Shown here: positions 34,201-48,729 of the stretch, piece by piece
Layout: every line of letters starts with the position of its first letter
How positions within the stretch are numbered: position 1 is the first letter of the stretch
Assembly (NCBI GenBank): GCA_036571765.1
Contig: BROE01000007.1
Span: 15,933,002-15,997,001 of the forward strand
DNA length: 64,000 bases
Direction of reading: 5' to 3'
DNA from: Plecoglossus altivelis
Lineage: Eukaryota; Chordata; Actinopteri; Osmeriformes; Plecoglossidae
Program-made: the position numbers and the translations under genes
The notes under the pieces: model-generated
Told to the model about the DNA's origin: nothing
Databases searched by the model: none
Seen by the model: the letters and a program-made list of their open reading frames with translations, nothing else

Positions 34201-37200
34201 GCCTTCATGTGGCAGTCTCAGCTCAGGCATCGCTGGGATGACAAGGTCAAGCACTGCTACGCCAACATCTGTGACGCCCAGTTCACATACTCCTACGAGT
34301 ACCTCGGAAACACCCCCCGATTGGTCATCACCCCTCTGACTGACAGGTACATAATCCAATCAAACATTTCGTTTTTATCTTGCTATAATTGGACCAGAAA
34401 GTCAAACGTGATGTGGTTGAACTCTGAAGTTCAAATCATTTTCAACCCTTGCCTTCTGTCCACCTGTTGCCTCTGCCTGCAGGTGTTACATCACCCTGAC
34501 CCAGTCACTCCACCTCATCATGGGCGGGGCCCCGGCTGGACCTGCTGGCACTGGGAAGACTGAGACCACCAAGGACCTGGGTCGGGCCCTCGGCATCATG
34601 GTCTATGTATTCAACTGCTCCGAGCAGATGGACTACAAGGTGAGCTGCCTCGCTCTTGAATCCTCTTCTTATCTTATAACAAACCTTGTCTGAACCATCT
34701 AAGCATGTTCTGAGATGCTGCTGATGTGCTGTGGTTAGTAGAGCTGCTGTGTGTGTGTGTTTGAGCTGTGTTGTGTTGTCCCAGTCCTGTGGAGACATCT
34801 ACAAGGGTCTGGCCCAGACCGGGGCGTGGGGCTGCTTCGACGAGTTCAACAGGATCTCAGTGGAGGTGCTGTCTGTCATCGCCGTGCAGGTGGGGCTTCA
34901 TCTCTGCTCTCTGGCACAACAATGTCAAACAAGTATGTCTTTAAGTCTTGAAGTCCTGCTGCTGGTGCCATCGTGTGTCTCTAACCACACAGGTGAAGTG
35001 TGTCCAGGATGCCATCCGGGACAAGAAGATCATCTTTAACTTCCTGGGGGAGGTGATCAAGCTGATCCCCACTGTGGGGGCTTTCATCACCATGAACCCT
35101 GGTTATGCAGGTCGTGCTGAGCTGCCTGAGAACCTTAAAGCTCTGTTCAGGTACCACACCTCCCCTCTGCTTCTCTCTCCATCTCTCTCTCCATCTGTCT
35201 CTCTCCATCTGTCTCTCTCCATCTCTCTCTCTCCATCACTCTCTCCATCTGTCTCTCTCCATCTCTCTCTCTCTATCACTCTCTCTCCATCTATCTCTCC
35301 ATCTCTCCATCTCTCTCTCTCTCCATCTCTCTTTCGCCATCTCTCTCCATCTGTCTCTCTCTCTGTATCTCTTTATTTCTGTTTCTCTCTTTTCTCCCCC
35401 TTTCTGTAGTGTATATCTCTAACAATATCTTTCTCTCTTCCTCACCCTCCGACTGTGGTGTACATCTCTCCCTCTCTCTACCTCTCTCTACCTCTCTCTC
35501 CCTCTCTCTCTCTCCCTCTCTCCTCCTCTCTCCTCCTCTTTCCTCCCTGCGTCATGCCTGCCCCCTGCAGACCCTGTGCCATGGTGGTGCCAGACTTTGA
35601 GCTGATCTGTGAGATCATGCTGGTGGCAGAGGGCTTCATAGAAGCCCGGGTCCTGGCTAGGAAGTTCATCACCCTCTACACACTGTGTAAAGAGCTGCTC
35701 TCCAAACAGGTGCCCCTGTGCCAGCATGGCAACACGTCTACACAACATCACATCTACATAACATCACATCTACATAACATCACGTCTACACAACATCACA
35801 TCTACATAACATCACATCTACATAACATCACATCTACACAACATCACATCTACACAACATAACATCTACACAACATAACATCTACACAACATCTCATCTA
35901 CACAACATCACATCTACAATCTACACAGATTTCATCATGGACTTGTCAGATCAATCCTTGTTCTTGCACACCGTGTGTGTGCGTGTGTGTGTGTGTGCAT
36001 GTGTGTGTGTGTGTGTGCACAGGACCACTATGACTGGGCCTGCGTGCCATCAAGTCTGTGCTGGTGGTGGCTGGCTCCCTGAAGAGAGGAGACCAAGCCG
36101 GCCAGAGGACCAGGTGCTGATGAGGGCTCTGAGGGACTTCAAACGTCCCAAGATCGTGATGGAGACTACTGTGTTTCCTGGGGCTGATCGGGGACCTGTT
36201 CCTGCTCTGTGACGTCCCCAGGAAGAGTGGTTGGAGTTTGACAGTAGCACTTGTCTGAAAGACTGAGAAGCGACAGAGGAGGGGGAAAGTGAGGTAGAGA
36301 CAGGAGCTGTAGTGTTGATGAGCTGAGTGTGTTGGTGTGTTCCAGTTGGTGAAGCAGGCGTGCTGGACCATGAGCTACAGGCGAGGACACCTTACATCCT
36401 GAAGGTGGTGCAGCTGGAGGAGCTGCTGACGGTCAGCACACTCGGTCTTCATCACGTAGGCGGGGCACCGGCAAAGTTCAGTCTGCCGTCTCCTAGGGCT
36501 GCTCAACTCACAGACCAGGTCGAATCAGAGCTGTGGACTGGTTCTGGCGTGTGCTGTGTGACTCTGGCGTGGTGCGTGTGACTGGCGTGTGTGTGTGCCT
36601 GAATGTCTTGGATGGCGTGTGGCTGTGTGGACCTGGGTTTGTGTGTGGACTGGCGTGGTGTGTCCAGGTGATAGCGGGGTCCTGAACAGGTAAGTATTGA
36701 AATGTTATGAGAAGGTTGGTGGTGGTAACCTGGACTCAAAGCTGTGACCTGTGATGAGCTGTTTGGCTCATCACCCTGCCAACCAGAGAGTGGAAGGAAT
36801 GTAAGACCAAGCTGTTCCTCCTCTTCCCTGATCCTTTCCCTTCGATCTCCATCTCCGTCGATCCCTCCTGGTCTCCATCTGTACTCTCATTAAATTCTCC
36901 TCTCTCCTCATTCTCCTTCCTACCTCTCCTCTCACTCTCCTCTCCTCTCTCTGCCACCTCTCTCCTTCTCCCTCCTCCTCTTCTCTTCCACTCCTCTCGC
37001 TCCCTCCCTTCTCCTCTCCTCTGCCACCTCCTCTCCTCCACCTCTCCGTGATGTTCTGACAGACTGTGTGCTTCCAGGCCTGTTCTCCTGCGTGATGAGG
37101 GACTTGGCCAACATCAGTCATGACGGGCCTAAGTGGATCGTCCTGGACGGGGACATTGACCCCATGTGGATCGAGTCTCTCAACACTGTCATGGACGACA

Positions 37201-37569
37201 ACAAGGTTCAGGCTTTTGGGTTTCGGGACGTGTGTGTGTGTGGAGAGAGAACAGCTATTTCAGATGGGAGTTCATGGTTGTATCCCACTAGAGTAGTAAA
37301 GCAAATGTGTGTATCCTGTGTGTGTGTATCCTGTGTGTGTGTATCCTGTGTGTGTGTGTGTGTATCCTGTGTGTGTGTGTATCCTGTGTGTGTGCAGGTA
37401 CTGACCCTGGCCAGTAATGAGCGGATCCCTCTGAACCCCACCATGAGGCTGGTGTTTGAGATCAAAGACCTGCGGACTGCCACGCCCGCCACCGTGTCTC
37501 GCGCTGGCATCCTCTTTATCAACCCTGCCGACCTGGGCTGGAACCCGTCAGTCTCACACACTCACACAC

Positions 37570-37600
<31 letters not shown>

Positions 37601-40600
37601 GCCTCCCTGCGACCAGCATGCACCTGGTGTGACCGTGCTGTCTGCTGTGCAGGGTGGTGACCAGCTGGATCGAACGGCGCCAGGTCCAGTCAGAGAAGGC
37701 CAACCTGTCCATCCTGTTTGACAAGTACCTGCCGCCCTGTCTGGAGAAAGTCAAGTTCAACTTCAAGAAGATCACGCCCATCCCAGAGGTGACTCTGGTG
37801 CAGACTCTGCTGCATCTGATGGAGTGTCTGCTGGTGCCTGAGAACACCCCTCCTGACTCTCATAAGGAGATCTATGAACTCTACTTTGTCTTCGCCTGCG
37901 TCTGGGCCTTCGGAGGAGCCATGTTCCAGGACCAGGTACACACACACACACACCAGGAACACACACATACACTACACACTCACACACACTACACACACCA
38001 GGCTACACACACACACTACACACACCAGTCCAATTCACAAGCCACATTGCTGAGTGCTGGACTAATGACCTTCTATAACACAGTGTCAGCACCAGTAACA
38101 CCTCTAACCTGCCCTGCCTCCCTCCTGTCCTGTGTTCAGCTGACAGACTACAGAGTAGAGTTCAGCAAGTGGTGGGTTAACGAGTTCAAGACCATCAAGT
38201 TCCCGTCTCATGGAACTGTGTTTGACTACTACATCAACCCCAGTACCAAGAAGTTTGCTCCCTGGACAGACAAAGTCCCCAAGTTTGTCTTGGACCCAGA
38301 TATCCCTCTACAGGTGATTTCTCCCTTTCTCACCCNCCTCCTCCTCTCCACTCCTCCTCTCAGCTCCTCCTCTCCACTCCTCCCTCCTCGTCTCCACTCC
38401 TCCAGATGTCTAGCTCCTGATCAGTCAGCTGTGATGGTGGTGATGGGATGACGTGTGTCTGTGTTGTTGTCCAGGCCTCCCTGGTGCACACAGCTGAGAC
38501 CACTCGTATCCGCTACTTCATGGACATGCTGATGGAGAGGAAATGTCCTGTGATGCTGGTGGGGAACGCAGGCAGTGGGAAGTCTGTACTGATGGGAGAC
38601 AAGCTGAGGAGTCTGAACTCTGACTGCTACCTGGTCCAGTCTGTCCCCTTCAACTTCTACACCACCTCTGCCATGCTGCAGGGTACTCCATAGCTCTCTC
38701 TCTCACACACACACACACACACTCACACACACACACACACTCACACACACCTACACACACACACACACATACACACACAATCTACAAAAACACACTCACA
38801 CACATACACACAATCTACACTCACACACACATACACACACACTCACTTACGCACTCAAACATAGGCGTCCACTCTGCCACACTCCCCTGAGTGGTGTTCC
38901 CTGAGCTTGCTGCGTGTGCTCCTGTCCAGCTGTCCTAGAGAAGCCTCTGGAGAAGAAGGCAGGCAGAAACTATGGTCCCCCAGGCAGCAGGAGTCTGGTC
39001 TACTTTATAGACGACATGAACATGCCTGAAGTGGACAAGTACTTCACTGTGGCTCCACACACACTCATCCGCCAGCACATGGACCACGGACACTGGTACA
39101 ACCCCAGCACACACACACAGCCACACACACACACACACACTCACATGGACCACGGACACTGGTACAACCCCAGCACACACACACAGCCATACACACACAC
39201 ACTCACGTGGACCACTGACACTGGTACGACCACAGCACACACACACTTGTACACACACGAACACATGTACGACCACAGCACACACACACTTGTACACACA
39301 CGAACACAGGTACGATCACAGCACACACACACACACACACACTCACACACATGGACCACGGACACTGGTACGACCACAGCACACACACACATGTGCGCAT
39401 GTACACAGTCCCCCTGTGCCCCCTGTGCTAAGGTATGACAGAGCCAAGCTGAGTCTGAAGGACATCCATAACTGCCAGTACGTGGCCTGCATGAACCCCA
39501 CGTCAGGCAGCTTCACCATCGACCCCAGACTGCAGGTTAGTGCTGCCTCAGGAAGAAACGCTTACTAAGCAGACCATCACACACTAACTACAGGGGGCGT
39601 TGAACCTGCCATCTCCACATCTGCTGTCAGATGCTTCTCCACTGAGCTAAAGCCCTCTGAACTACCAGCTGTGTCCTGCAGGTCTGAGTGCTGTCAGTCT
39701 TTTAGGCTGTTCCTGCTTCTGCATGGACCTCTGAGAGCGTAACCTCTGCCTGTGTTCTCCTCAGAGACACTTCTGTGTGTTTGCTGTGAGTTTCCCTGGC
39801 CAGGATGCTCTCCACAGCATCTATAACTCCATCTTCAGCCAGCACCTGGACCTCAGCAACTTCCAGGCCCCTGTCAAGAAGTTCTGCTCCACTCTGGTCA
39901 CAGCAGCGCTGGGTGAGAAGGCTGCCTCCACCACACAGAAACACCACTGTGCCTCATGCCTGCTCACTGTAGCTGTGTGTGTGTGTGTGTGTGTGGTGTG
40001 TGGTGTGTGTGTGGCATGTGTGTGTGTGGTGTGTATGTGTGTGTGTGGTCAGCCTTCCACCAGAAGATCAGCACCTCCTTCCTGCCCACAGCTGTGAAGT
40101 TCCACTACGTCTTTAACCTGCGCGACCTGTCCAACATCTTCCAGGTGGGTCCTGATGAGACATGATGAGTTCATCTTTCAGCTGGCTGTGTTGTGTGATG
40201 TCTTGGGTTGGTGTGACGTGTGTGTGTGTATCCTGTGTGTGTATCCTGTGTGTGTGTGTGTGTGAATCATGTGTATGTGTATCCTGTGTGTGTGTATCCT
40301 GTGTGTGTGTGTGTTTATCCTGTGTATGTGTATCCTGTGTGTGTGTATGTGTGTATCCTGTGTGTGTGTGTATTCTGTGCGTGTGTATCCTGTGTGTGTG
40401 TATCCTGTGTGTGTGTATCCTGCGTGTGTGTGTGTATCCTGTGTATGTGTATCCTGTGTGTGTGTGTGTATCCTGTGTGTGTGTATCCTGTGTGTGTGTG
40501 TGTTTATCCTGTGTATGTGTATCCTGTGTGTGTGTGTGTGTATCCTGTGTGTGTGTGTATTCTGTGCGTGTGTATCCTGTGTGTGTGTATCCTGTGTGTG

Positions 40601-43600
40601 TGTATCCTGTGTGTGTGTGTGTGCTCCAGGGCCTGCTGTTCTCGGGGCCAGAATGTGTGAAGGCCCCTGCAGAGCTGGTGCGTCTGTGGCTGCATGAGTG
40701 TGACCGTGTGTACGGAGACAAGCTGGTGGAAGACAAGGACATCGAGCTGTTCAACAAGATCCAGCAGGACATCTGCAAGGCCTCCCTGAAGGTAGGAGGG
40801 ATGCAGCCTGCAGTGTACTACAGCCTGCAGTGTGCTACAGCCTGCAGTGTACTAGAGCCTGCAGTGTACTACAGCCTGCAGTGTACTACAGCCTGCGGTA
40901 CACTACAGCCTGCAGTGTACTAGAGCCTGCAGTGTGCTACAGCCTGCGGTACACTACAGCCTGCAGTGTGCTACAGCTTGCAGTGTACTACAGCCTGCAG
41001 TGTACTACAGCCTGCAGTGTGCTACAGCTTGCAGTGTACTACAGCCTGCAGTGTACTACAGTCTGAACAGTGTGCTACAGGCTCCATGTGTGCAGCAGAC
41101 TGCAGGCTGCAGGGTGCTGCAGCAGATGAAGGGGGTAGTTGTAACAGGTCCCTCCATGCCTGCAGGACTTGGAGTTGGAGTTTCTGTTTGAGAAGCCCAA
41201 CATCTACTGCCACTTCTCCCTGGGCATCGGGGAGCCTAAGTACGCCCCTGTCCCCTCCTGGGCCGACCTCAACAAGCTGCTGCTGGAGGGGCTGGACAGC
41301 TACAACGAGGTCAACGCCACCATGAACCTGGTGAGACACACAACTCCTCAACGTCTCATGCCTGCAACTACTGAGCACTGACAGAACACAGTTGGTGTGT
41401 TAACAGTTGGTGTGTTAACAGTGTGTGTGTGTGTGTGTGTGTGTGTGTTGTGTCCAGGTGTTGTTCGAAGACGCCATGTCTCATATCTGCCGAATCAACC
41501 GCATCCTGGAGTGTCCCCGTGGCAACGCTCTGCTGGTGGGGGTGGGGGGCAGTGGGAAGCAGTCTCTGTCTCGCCTTGCTGCCAGCATCTCTAACCTGGA
41601 GGTGTTCCAGATCACTCTGAGGAAGGGATATGGCATCCCTGACCTCAAGGTGCAGCACACACACACACAGTCATACACACACTCATACACACACACACAG
41701 TCATACACACACACAGTCATACACACACACACACACAGACACACACTCATACACACACACACACACACGCTCATACACACACACACTCATACACACACAC
41801 ACACTCATACACACACACACTCATACACACACACTCATAAAGTCATACACACACACTCATACACACACATTGACACACACACTCATACACACACTCATAA
41901 AGTCATACACACACATTCACACACACATTCATAAACACACACTCATAAAGTCATACACACACACACACACACACACACTCATGCACACATACTCATAAAG
42001 TCATACACACACACACTCCTACATACACAGCACCACAAATCCTCCGTGACTCACATCCCTCCCTGCTCCAGCTGGACGTGGCAGCCCTGTACATGAAGGC
42101 TGGGGTGAAGAACACTGGCACTGTGCTGCTGATGACAGACTCCCAGGTGGCAGAAGAGACCTTCCTGGTGATCATCAACGACCTGCTGGCCTCTGGGGAG
42201 ATCCCTGGTCTGTTCCAGGATGACGAGGTGGAGGCCATCATCTCTGCCATGAGGAACGAGGTGCGGGGCGTGGGCCTGCCAGACACCAGGGAGAACTGCT
42301 GGAAATTCTTCATCGACAGAGTCAGGAGGCAGCTGAAGGCAGGTGGAGCGCCCTCTGCAATCACGCTGTAGCAACGACCACAGATAACACTACAGCCGCT
42401 AGCGACGACCACAGCTAACACTACAGCCGCTAGCGACCACCACAGCTAACACTACAGCCGCTAGCGACAACGACAGCTAACACTACAGCCGCTAGCGACA
42501 ACCACAGCTAACACTAGAGCTGCTAGCGATGACCACAGCTAACACTACAGCTGCTAGCGACGACCACAGCTAACACTACAGCCGCTAGAGACCACAGCTA
42601 ACACTACAGCCGCTAGTGACGACCACAGCTAACACTACAGCCGCTAGAGACCACTCAGATAACACTACAGCTGCTAGAGACCACTCAGATAACACTACAG
42701 CCGCTAGAGACCACTCAGATAAAACTACAGATGCTAGAGACCACTCAGATAACACTACACTGTACTCAGACTGTGCCCAGACTGTACCCAGACTGTGCCC
42801 AGACTGTGTTCACACTTGTGTCCTTCTGCAGGTCATCCTGTGCTTCTCTCCTGTGGGCTCCACCCTGAGGGTCAGAGCCAGGAAGTTCCCTGCTGTGGTC
42901 AACTGCACTTCCATCGACTGGTTCCACGAGTGGCCAGAGGAGGCGCTGGTGTCTGTCAGTGCCCGCTTCCTCTCGGAGACAGAGGGCATCGCGGTAAGCT
43001 GTAGAGGGCTGGGTCAGGGTTACGGTCAGGGTTAGGGTCACGGGTGGGCAGAGCTAGAGGGGGATGATAGTGGATCTCATATCGGTGAATCTATGAAGGG
43101 ATGTCTCACCCACCTCCCTCCCCTCCGCACCCTCCCTCCCTCCCTCTAGCCGGAGGTGAAGACTTCTCTCAGCCAGTTCATGGCCTATGTCCACAAGACG
43201 GTGAACGAGATGTCCAAGTCCTACCTGGTGGCTGAACGGCGCTACAACTACACCACACCCAAGACGTTCCTGGAGCAGATCAACCTGTACCAGAACCTGC
43301 TGTCAGTGAAGAGGAACGAGCTGCTGGCCAAGATGGAGCGTCTGGAGAACGGCCTGACCAAGCTGGAGAACACCTCGTCCCAGGTGGACGATCTGAAGGC
43401 CAAGCTGGCTGTGCAGGAGGTGGAGCTCAAACAGAAGAACGAGGATGCTGACCAGCTCATCCAGGTGGTCGGCGTGGAGACGGAGAAGGTGTCCAAGGAG
43501 AAGGTTATTGCCAACGAGGAGGAGCTGAAAGTGCAAGTCATTGCCAAGGTGTGTGTGTGTCTGTTTCATGTTGTGTGTGAAAAGGTTTGTGTTTAACAGC

Positions 43601-43735
43601 AGGAGGCATCTATGGTCTCCTCTTCGAAAGGTTGAAAAAACGTTTATTTTTTATTTGTAACTTGTGTAGAATAAGTTCAGTATAGTACTTGAGTCTTTTC
43701 AAACAGGAGTATCTGTACTTCTACTTGAGTGAGCC

Positions 43736-43799
<64 letters not shown>

Positions 43800-46700
43800 T
43801 GTGCAGAACGTGGGAGAGAAGCAGCGGTCGTGCGAGGCAGACTTGGCCAAAGCAGAACCTGCCCTCATGGCTGCTCAGGAGGCTCTCAACACCCTCAACA
43901 AGGTAACTATGACAACACAGTCAGCTCCCCTAGCTCTGTGTGTGTATGTGTGTGCTTGTCTGTGTGTAGCCATGTGCGTGTCTGCGTGTCATCGCCAGGG
44001 CAACCTGACGGAGCTGAAGTCGTTCAGCTCCCCGCCCGAGGCGGTGGTGAACGTTCTGGGGGCCGTGATGATCCTGATGGCTCCTGGAGGAAGTCCCTAT
44101 AAGTACAATTAGAGCTGTAGGCTTGCCTAAGAGACATCATGGCCAAAGTGGACTCTTTCCTGGACGCTCTCATCACCTACAACAAGGAGAACATCCATGA
44201 GGCCTGCATCAAGGCCTTCCAGTGAGACACACTGCCATGCTGACATTACTGATACATCCTGAATGAGACGTTCTCCCTCCCTGTCTCTCTCCCTCCCTGT
44301 CTCTCTCCCTCCCTGTCTCTCTGCCTGTCTCTCTCCCTCCCTGTCTCTCTCCCTCCCTGTCTCTCTCTCCTGGCTGTCTCTCTCTCTCTGCCTGTCTCTC
44401 TCCCTGCCTGTCTCTCTCCCTCCCTGTCTCTCTCCCTCCCTGTCTCTCTCCCTCCCTGTCTCTCTCCTTCCGTGCCTCCCATGTGTTGCTGTATAATGTG
44501 TGTGTATATGATGTGTGGTGTGTCCTTTTATATAATGTGTGATGTTAATAATGGTGAGTGTGTGTGTATAATGTGTGTGTATAATGCCTGTTTGTATCCA
44601 CCCAGGCCGTATAAGAACGACCCTTCCTTCGAGCCGGACTTCATCCGCTCCAAGTCGATCGCTGCTGCTGGGCTGTGTTCATGGTGCCTGAACATCGTGA
44701 CGTTCTACGAGGTGTTCTGTGACGTGGCGCCCAAGCGGCAGGCTCTGGCCCAGGCCAACGCAGAGCTGGCTGCTGCCCAGGAGAAGCTGTCTGTCATCAC
44801 AGCCAAGATCAACGTGAGGCGTCTGCATCCTGTGCTGCAGCACAGAAGCTGCACGCACAGCTCAGATCACCACTGCCTGTTTCTGAAGAGTGTTTTGGGA
44901 GGTGTTGCTTTTTAGTAGTAGGGTCAGAGAGCTTCATAGTTAGGGTTATGGTTAGGGTTAAGGTCAGGGTTAGGGTTAGGGTCAGGGTTACAGGTCATTG
45001 CTAGGGTCACAGGTCAGGGCTAGGGTCACAGGTCAGGGTCACAGGTCAGGGCTAGGGTCCTGATTGACCTGATGTTTGTTGTCTGCAGCAACTGAATGCC
45101 AACCTGGCCAAGCTGACATCTGAGTTTGAGAGAGCAACAGCAGACAAGCTGAAGTGTCAACAGGAGGCTGATGCAACCAATCAGACCATCTCCCTGGCCA
45201 ACAGGTGACCAACCAGTGTGATGGTGTCATGTGTCGATCTCTTATCTTGTTGGGCTCCTGTGGGAGTGATGTGGCTCAGGTCATAATCACGTCTGTTACA
45301 TATTGTGGATGTCTTTGCGTAAAGTTGTGTAACTGTATGATAACGCGTCTGTGTGATGCTGTGTAACCATGGCGATGTGACTGTCAGGCTGGTGGGCGGT
45401 CTAGCGTCTGAGAAGATCCGCTGGTCTGAGTCTGTGGCCCAGTTCAAGATCCAGGAGAAGACCTTGAGCGGTGACATCATGCTCATCTCTGCCTTCGTCT
45501 CTTACGTTGGATACTTCTCTAAGAAGTACCGTAACGAACTCATGGACAATCACTGGCTGCCACACCTCAAACAGCTCAAGGTGCCACGCCCACACCACCA
45601 CATCCACACCACCACATCCACACAGCCACGCCCACAGTCAAGGTAAGAGGACTGTCTAAGTATGCTTTGTGGGAGTGTCCTAACCCCCTCCACCTGGCCC
45701 CTCCCCCCAGGTACCGATCCCCATCACCGAGGGTCTGGACCCCCTCACGCTGCTGACAGATGATGCTGACATCGCTGCCTGGAGCAACCAGGGGCTCCCC
45801 AGCGACCGCATGTCCATCGAGAACGCCACCATCCTCTGCAACACGGAGCGCTGGCCACTCATCGTAGACGCACAGCTGCAGGCCATCAAGTGGATCAAGA
45901 GGAAGTATGGAGACAGCCTGAAGATCATCCGGCTGGGCCAGAAAGGGTGAGTCTCACCTGGGGAGCTTCAGTCAGGCTGGGTGGGTTCATGTGGAGGATG
46001 CTTCTGTCTGAAGAGACGACTCCTACTGCAGGGCTGGTGTGTGTGGGAGCAGCACTGGGACGTGTACTGCCAGATGTGTGTAATATGTACTGTGTGATGT
46101 GTGGTGTGTAGTCTGTGGTGTGTAGTGTGTGTAGAGGGTATGGTGTGTGTACTATATGGTGTGTGTACTTTGTGGTGTGTACTGAGTGTAGAGTGGGGTG
46201 TGTGTACTGTGGTGTGTGTACTGTGTAGTGTGTGTACTGCGTGGTGTGTGGTGTGTGTACTGTGTGGTGTGTAGAGTGTGTAGAGTGTGGTGTGTAGAGT
46301 GTGGTGTGTGTACTGTGTGGTGTGTAGTGTGTGTAGAGTGTGGTGTGTAGAGTGTGGTGTGTGTACTGTGTTGAGGGGACAGCAGAAGGTGATGCGTGTC
46401 TCCTGGTGGTGCCCTCAGGTACCTGGACAGCATTGAGACAGCGGTATCTAACGGAGACACTCTGCTACTGGAGAACATCAGTGAGAACGTGGAACCAGTC
46501 CTGGACCCCCTGCTGGGCAGGAACACCATCAAGAAGGGGAAGTGAGTCAGCGTGACCTCTGACCCTCCACACCCCCTTACACCCACACCTCCACCACACC
46601 CCCTTACACCCACACCTCCTGCACACCCCCTTACACCCACACCCCCCTCCACACCTCCTCCACACCTCCTCCACACCCACACCCCCCTCCACACCTCCTC

Positions 46701-48358
46701 CACACCCCTTGACCCTGCCATGCAGGGTCCTGGCTGTGTCCTCCCCTGACTCCGCCCTTGTCCTGCAGGTACATCCGTATCGGAGACAAGGAGGTGGAGT
46801 ACCACCCGAACTTCCGCCTCATCCTGCACACCAAGTACTTCAACCCCCACTACAAGCCAGAGATGCAGGCCCAGTGCACGCTCATCAACTTCCTGGTGAC
46901 GCGCGACGGCCTGGAGGACCAGCTGCTGGCCGCCGTGGTCGCTAAGGAACGCCCCGACTTGGAGGAGCTCAAGGTGAGGAGGGGCGCCATGGCAACCCAG
47001 GATGTACCTGGTTACTCTCGTCATGTCTGCAAATGACATCGAACTGGAGGAAACTAGCATGGTGGAGGATGTTACCAGAGGGATGATGTTACCAGAGGGA
47101 TGATGTTACCAGAGGGATGATGTTACTAGAGGGATGATGTTACTAAAGGGGATGATGTTACTAAGGGGATGATGTTACTAAAGGGATGATGTTACTAAAG
47201 GGATGATGTTACCAGAGGGATGATGTTACTAAAGGGATGATGTTACTAAAGGGATGATGTTACTAAAGGGGTTGATGTTACTAAAGGGATGATGTTACTA
47301 AAGGGATGATATTACTAAAGGGATGATGTTACTAAAGGGGTTGATGTTACTAAAGGGATGATGTTACTAAAAGGGTTGATGTTACTAAAGGGGTTGATGT
47401 TACCAGAGGGATGATGTTACTAAAGGGGATGATGTTACTAAAGGGATGATGTTACCAGAGGGATGATGTTACTAAAGGGATGATGTGGCGTGCAGGCGGA
47501 GCTGACGACACAGCAGAACACGTTCAAGATCGTGTTGAAGCAGCTGGAGGATTCTCTGTTGGCTCGCCTGTCTGCAGCCTCGGGGAACTTCCTGGGAGAC
47601 ACGGCCTTGGTGGAGAACCTGGAGATTACCAAGCGCACCGCCACCGAGATCGAGATCAAGGTGAGGGCCCATCCCACTCCGGGGGGAGGGGGTCCTGAGA
47701 GCTGTGTGTGTAGGGGGGAGTCAGGGCTGGTCCTGAGAGCTGTGTGTGTAGGGGGGAGTCAGGGCTGGTCCTGAGAGCTGCGTGTGTGTTTCAGGTGCGT
47801 GAGGCAAAGATTACAGAGGTGAAGATCAACGAGGCCAGAGAGAACTACCGCATTGCATCAATACGAGCTGCTCTGCTCTACTTCATCCTCAACGACCTCA
47901 ACAAGATCAGCCCCATCTACCAGTTCTCCCTGAAGGTGCTGTCTCCACCCCTCACCAACACTCAAGCTGTGTGCATGGGCATGTGTCTGAGTGTGTATGT
48001 CTGTGTGTGTGTGTGTGTGTGTGTGTGCAGGCCTTCAGCGTGGTGTTTGAGGATGCCATCATGCGCACAGAGCCAGCAGACGAGGTGAAGGAGCGCGTGC
48101 TCAACCTGATCGACCAGATCACCTACTCTGTGTTCCTCTACACCAACCGCTCACTGTTTGAGAGGGACAAACTCACCTTCATCGCCCAGGTGGCCTTCCA
48201 GGTCAGAGGTCACTGCAGGACACACGCTAGAAAACACTTAAGTACACTTCAAATTGGGGCCGGCGGGCGGACAGGTGGGTGGGCAGACAGACAGACATGC
48301 AGAGACAGGCAGACAGACAGACAGATAGGCATGCAGACAGACAGACAGACAGGCATGC

Positions 48359-48389
<31 letters not shown>

Positions 48390-48697
48390 GGCATGCAGAG
48401 ACAGACAGACAGAGACAGACAGACAGACAGACAATAGAGCGGAACATGAAGGATCAGAGGGCCATAGTTCCACCAGCTCACCCTCACACAGTGTGTTCAG
48501 TACACCTGTAAGACAGTGTTGGTGTGACTGCTCAGATCCTGCTGATGAAGAAGGAGATCAACCCTGTGGAGCTGGAGTTCCTGCTCAGGTTCCCCTTCAA
48601 GGCTGGCCTCGGCTCTCCTGTCAGCTTCCTGTCCAACCAGGGCTGGGGGGGCATCAAGGTGGGCCCACACACACACACACATACACACACACACACA

Positions 48698-48729
<32 letters not shown>

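Noticed and set aside
36023..36800. dnah17 as a pseudogene
   Set aside because: Breaks cluster in a few patches while some 70 exons keep frame, splice sites and all other motor motifs; patches coincide with other signs of poor assembly.
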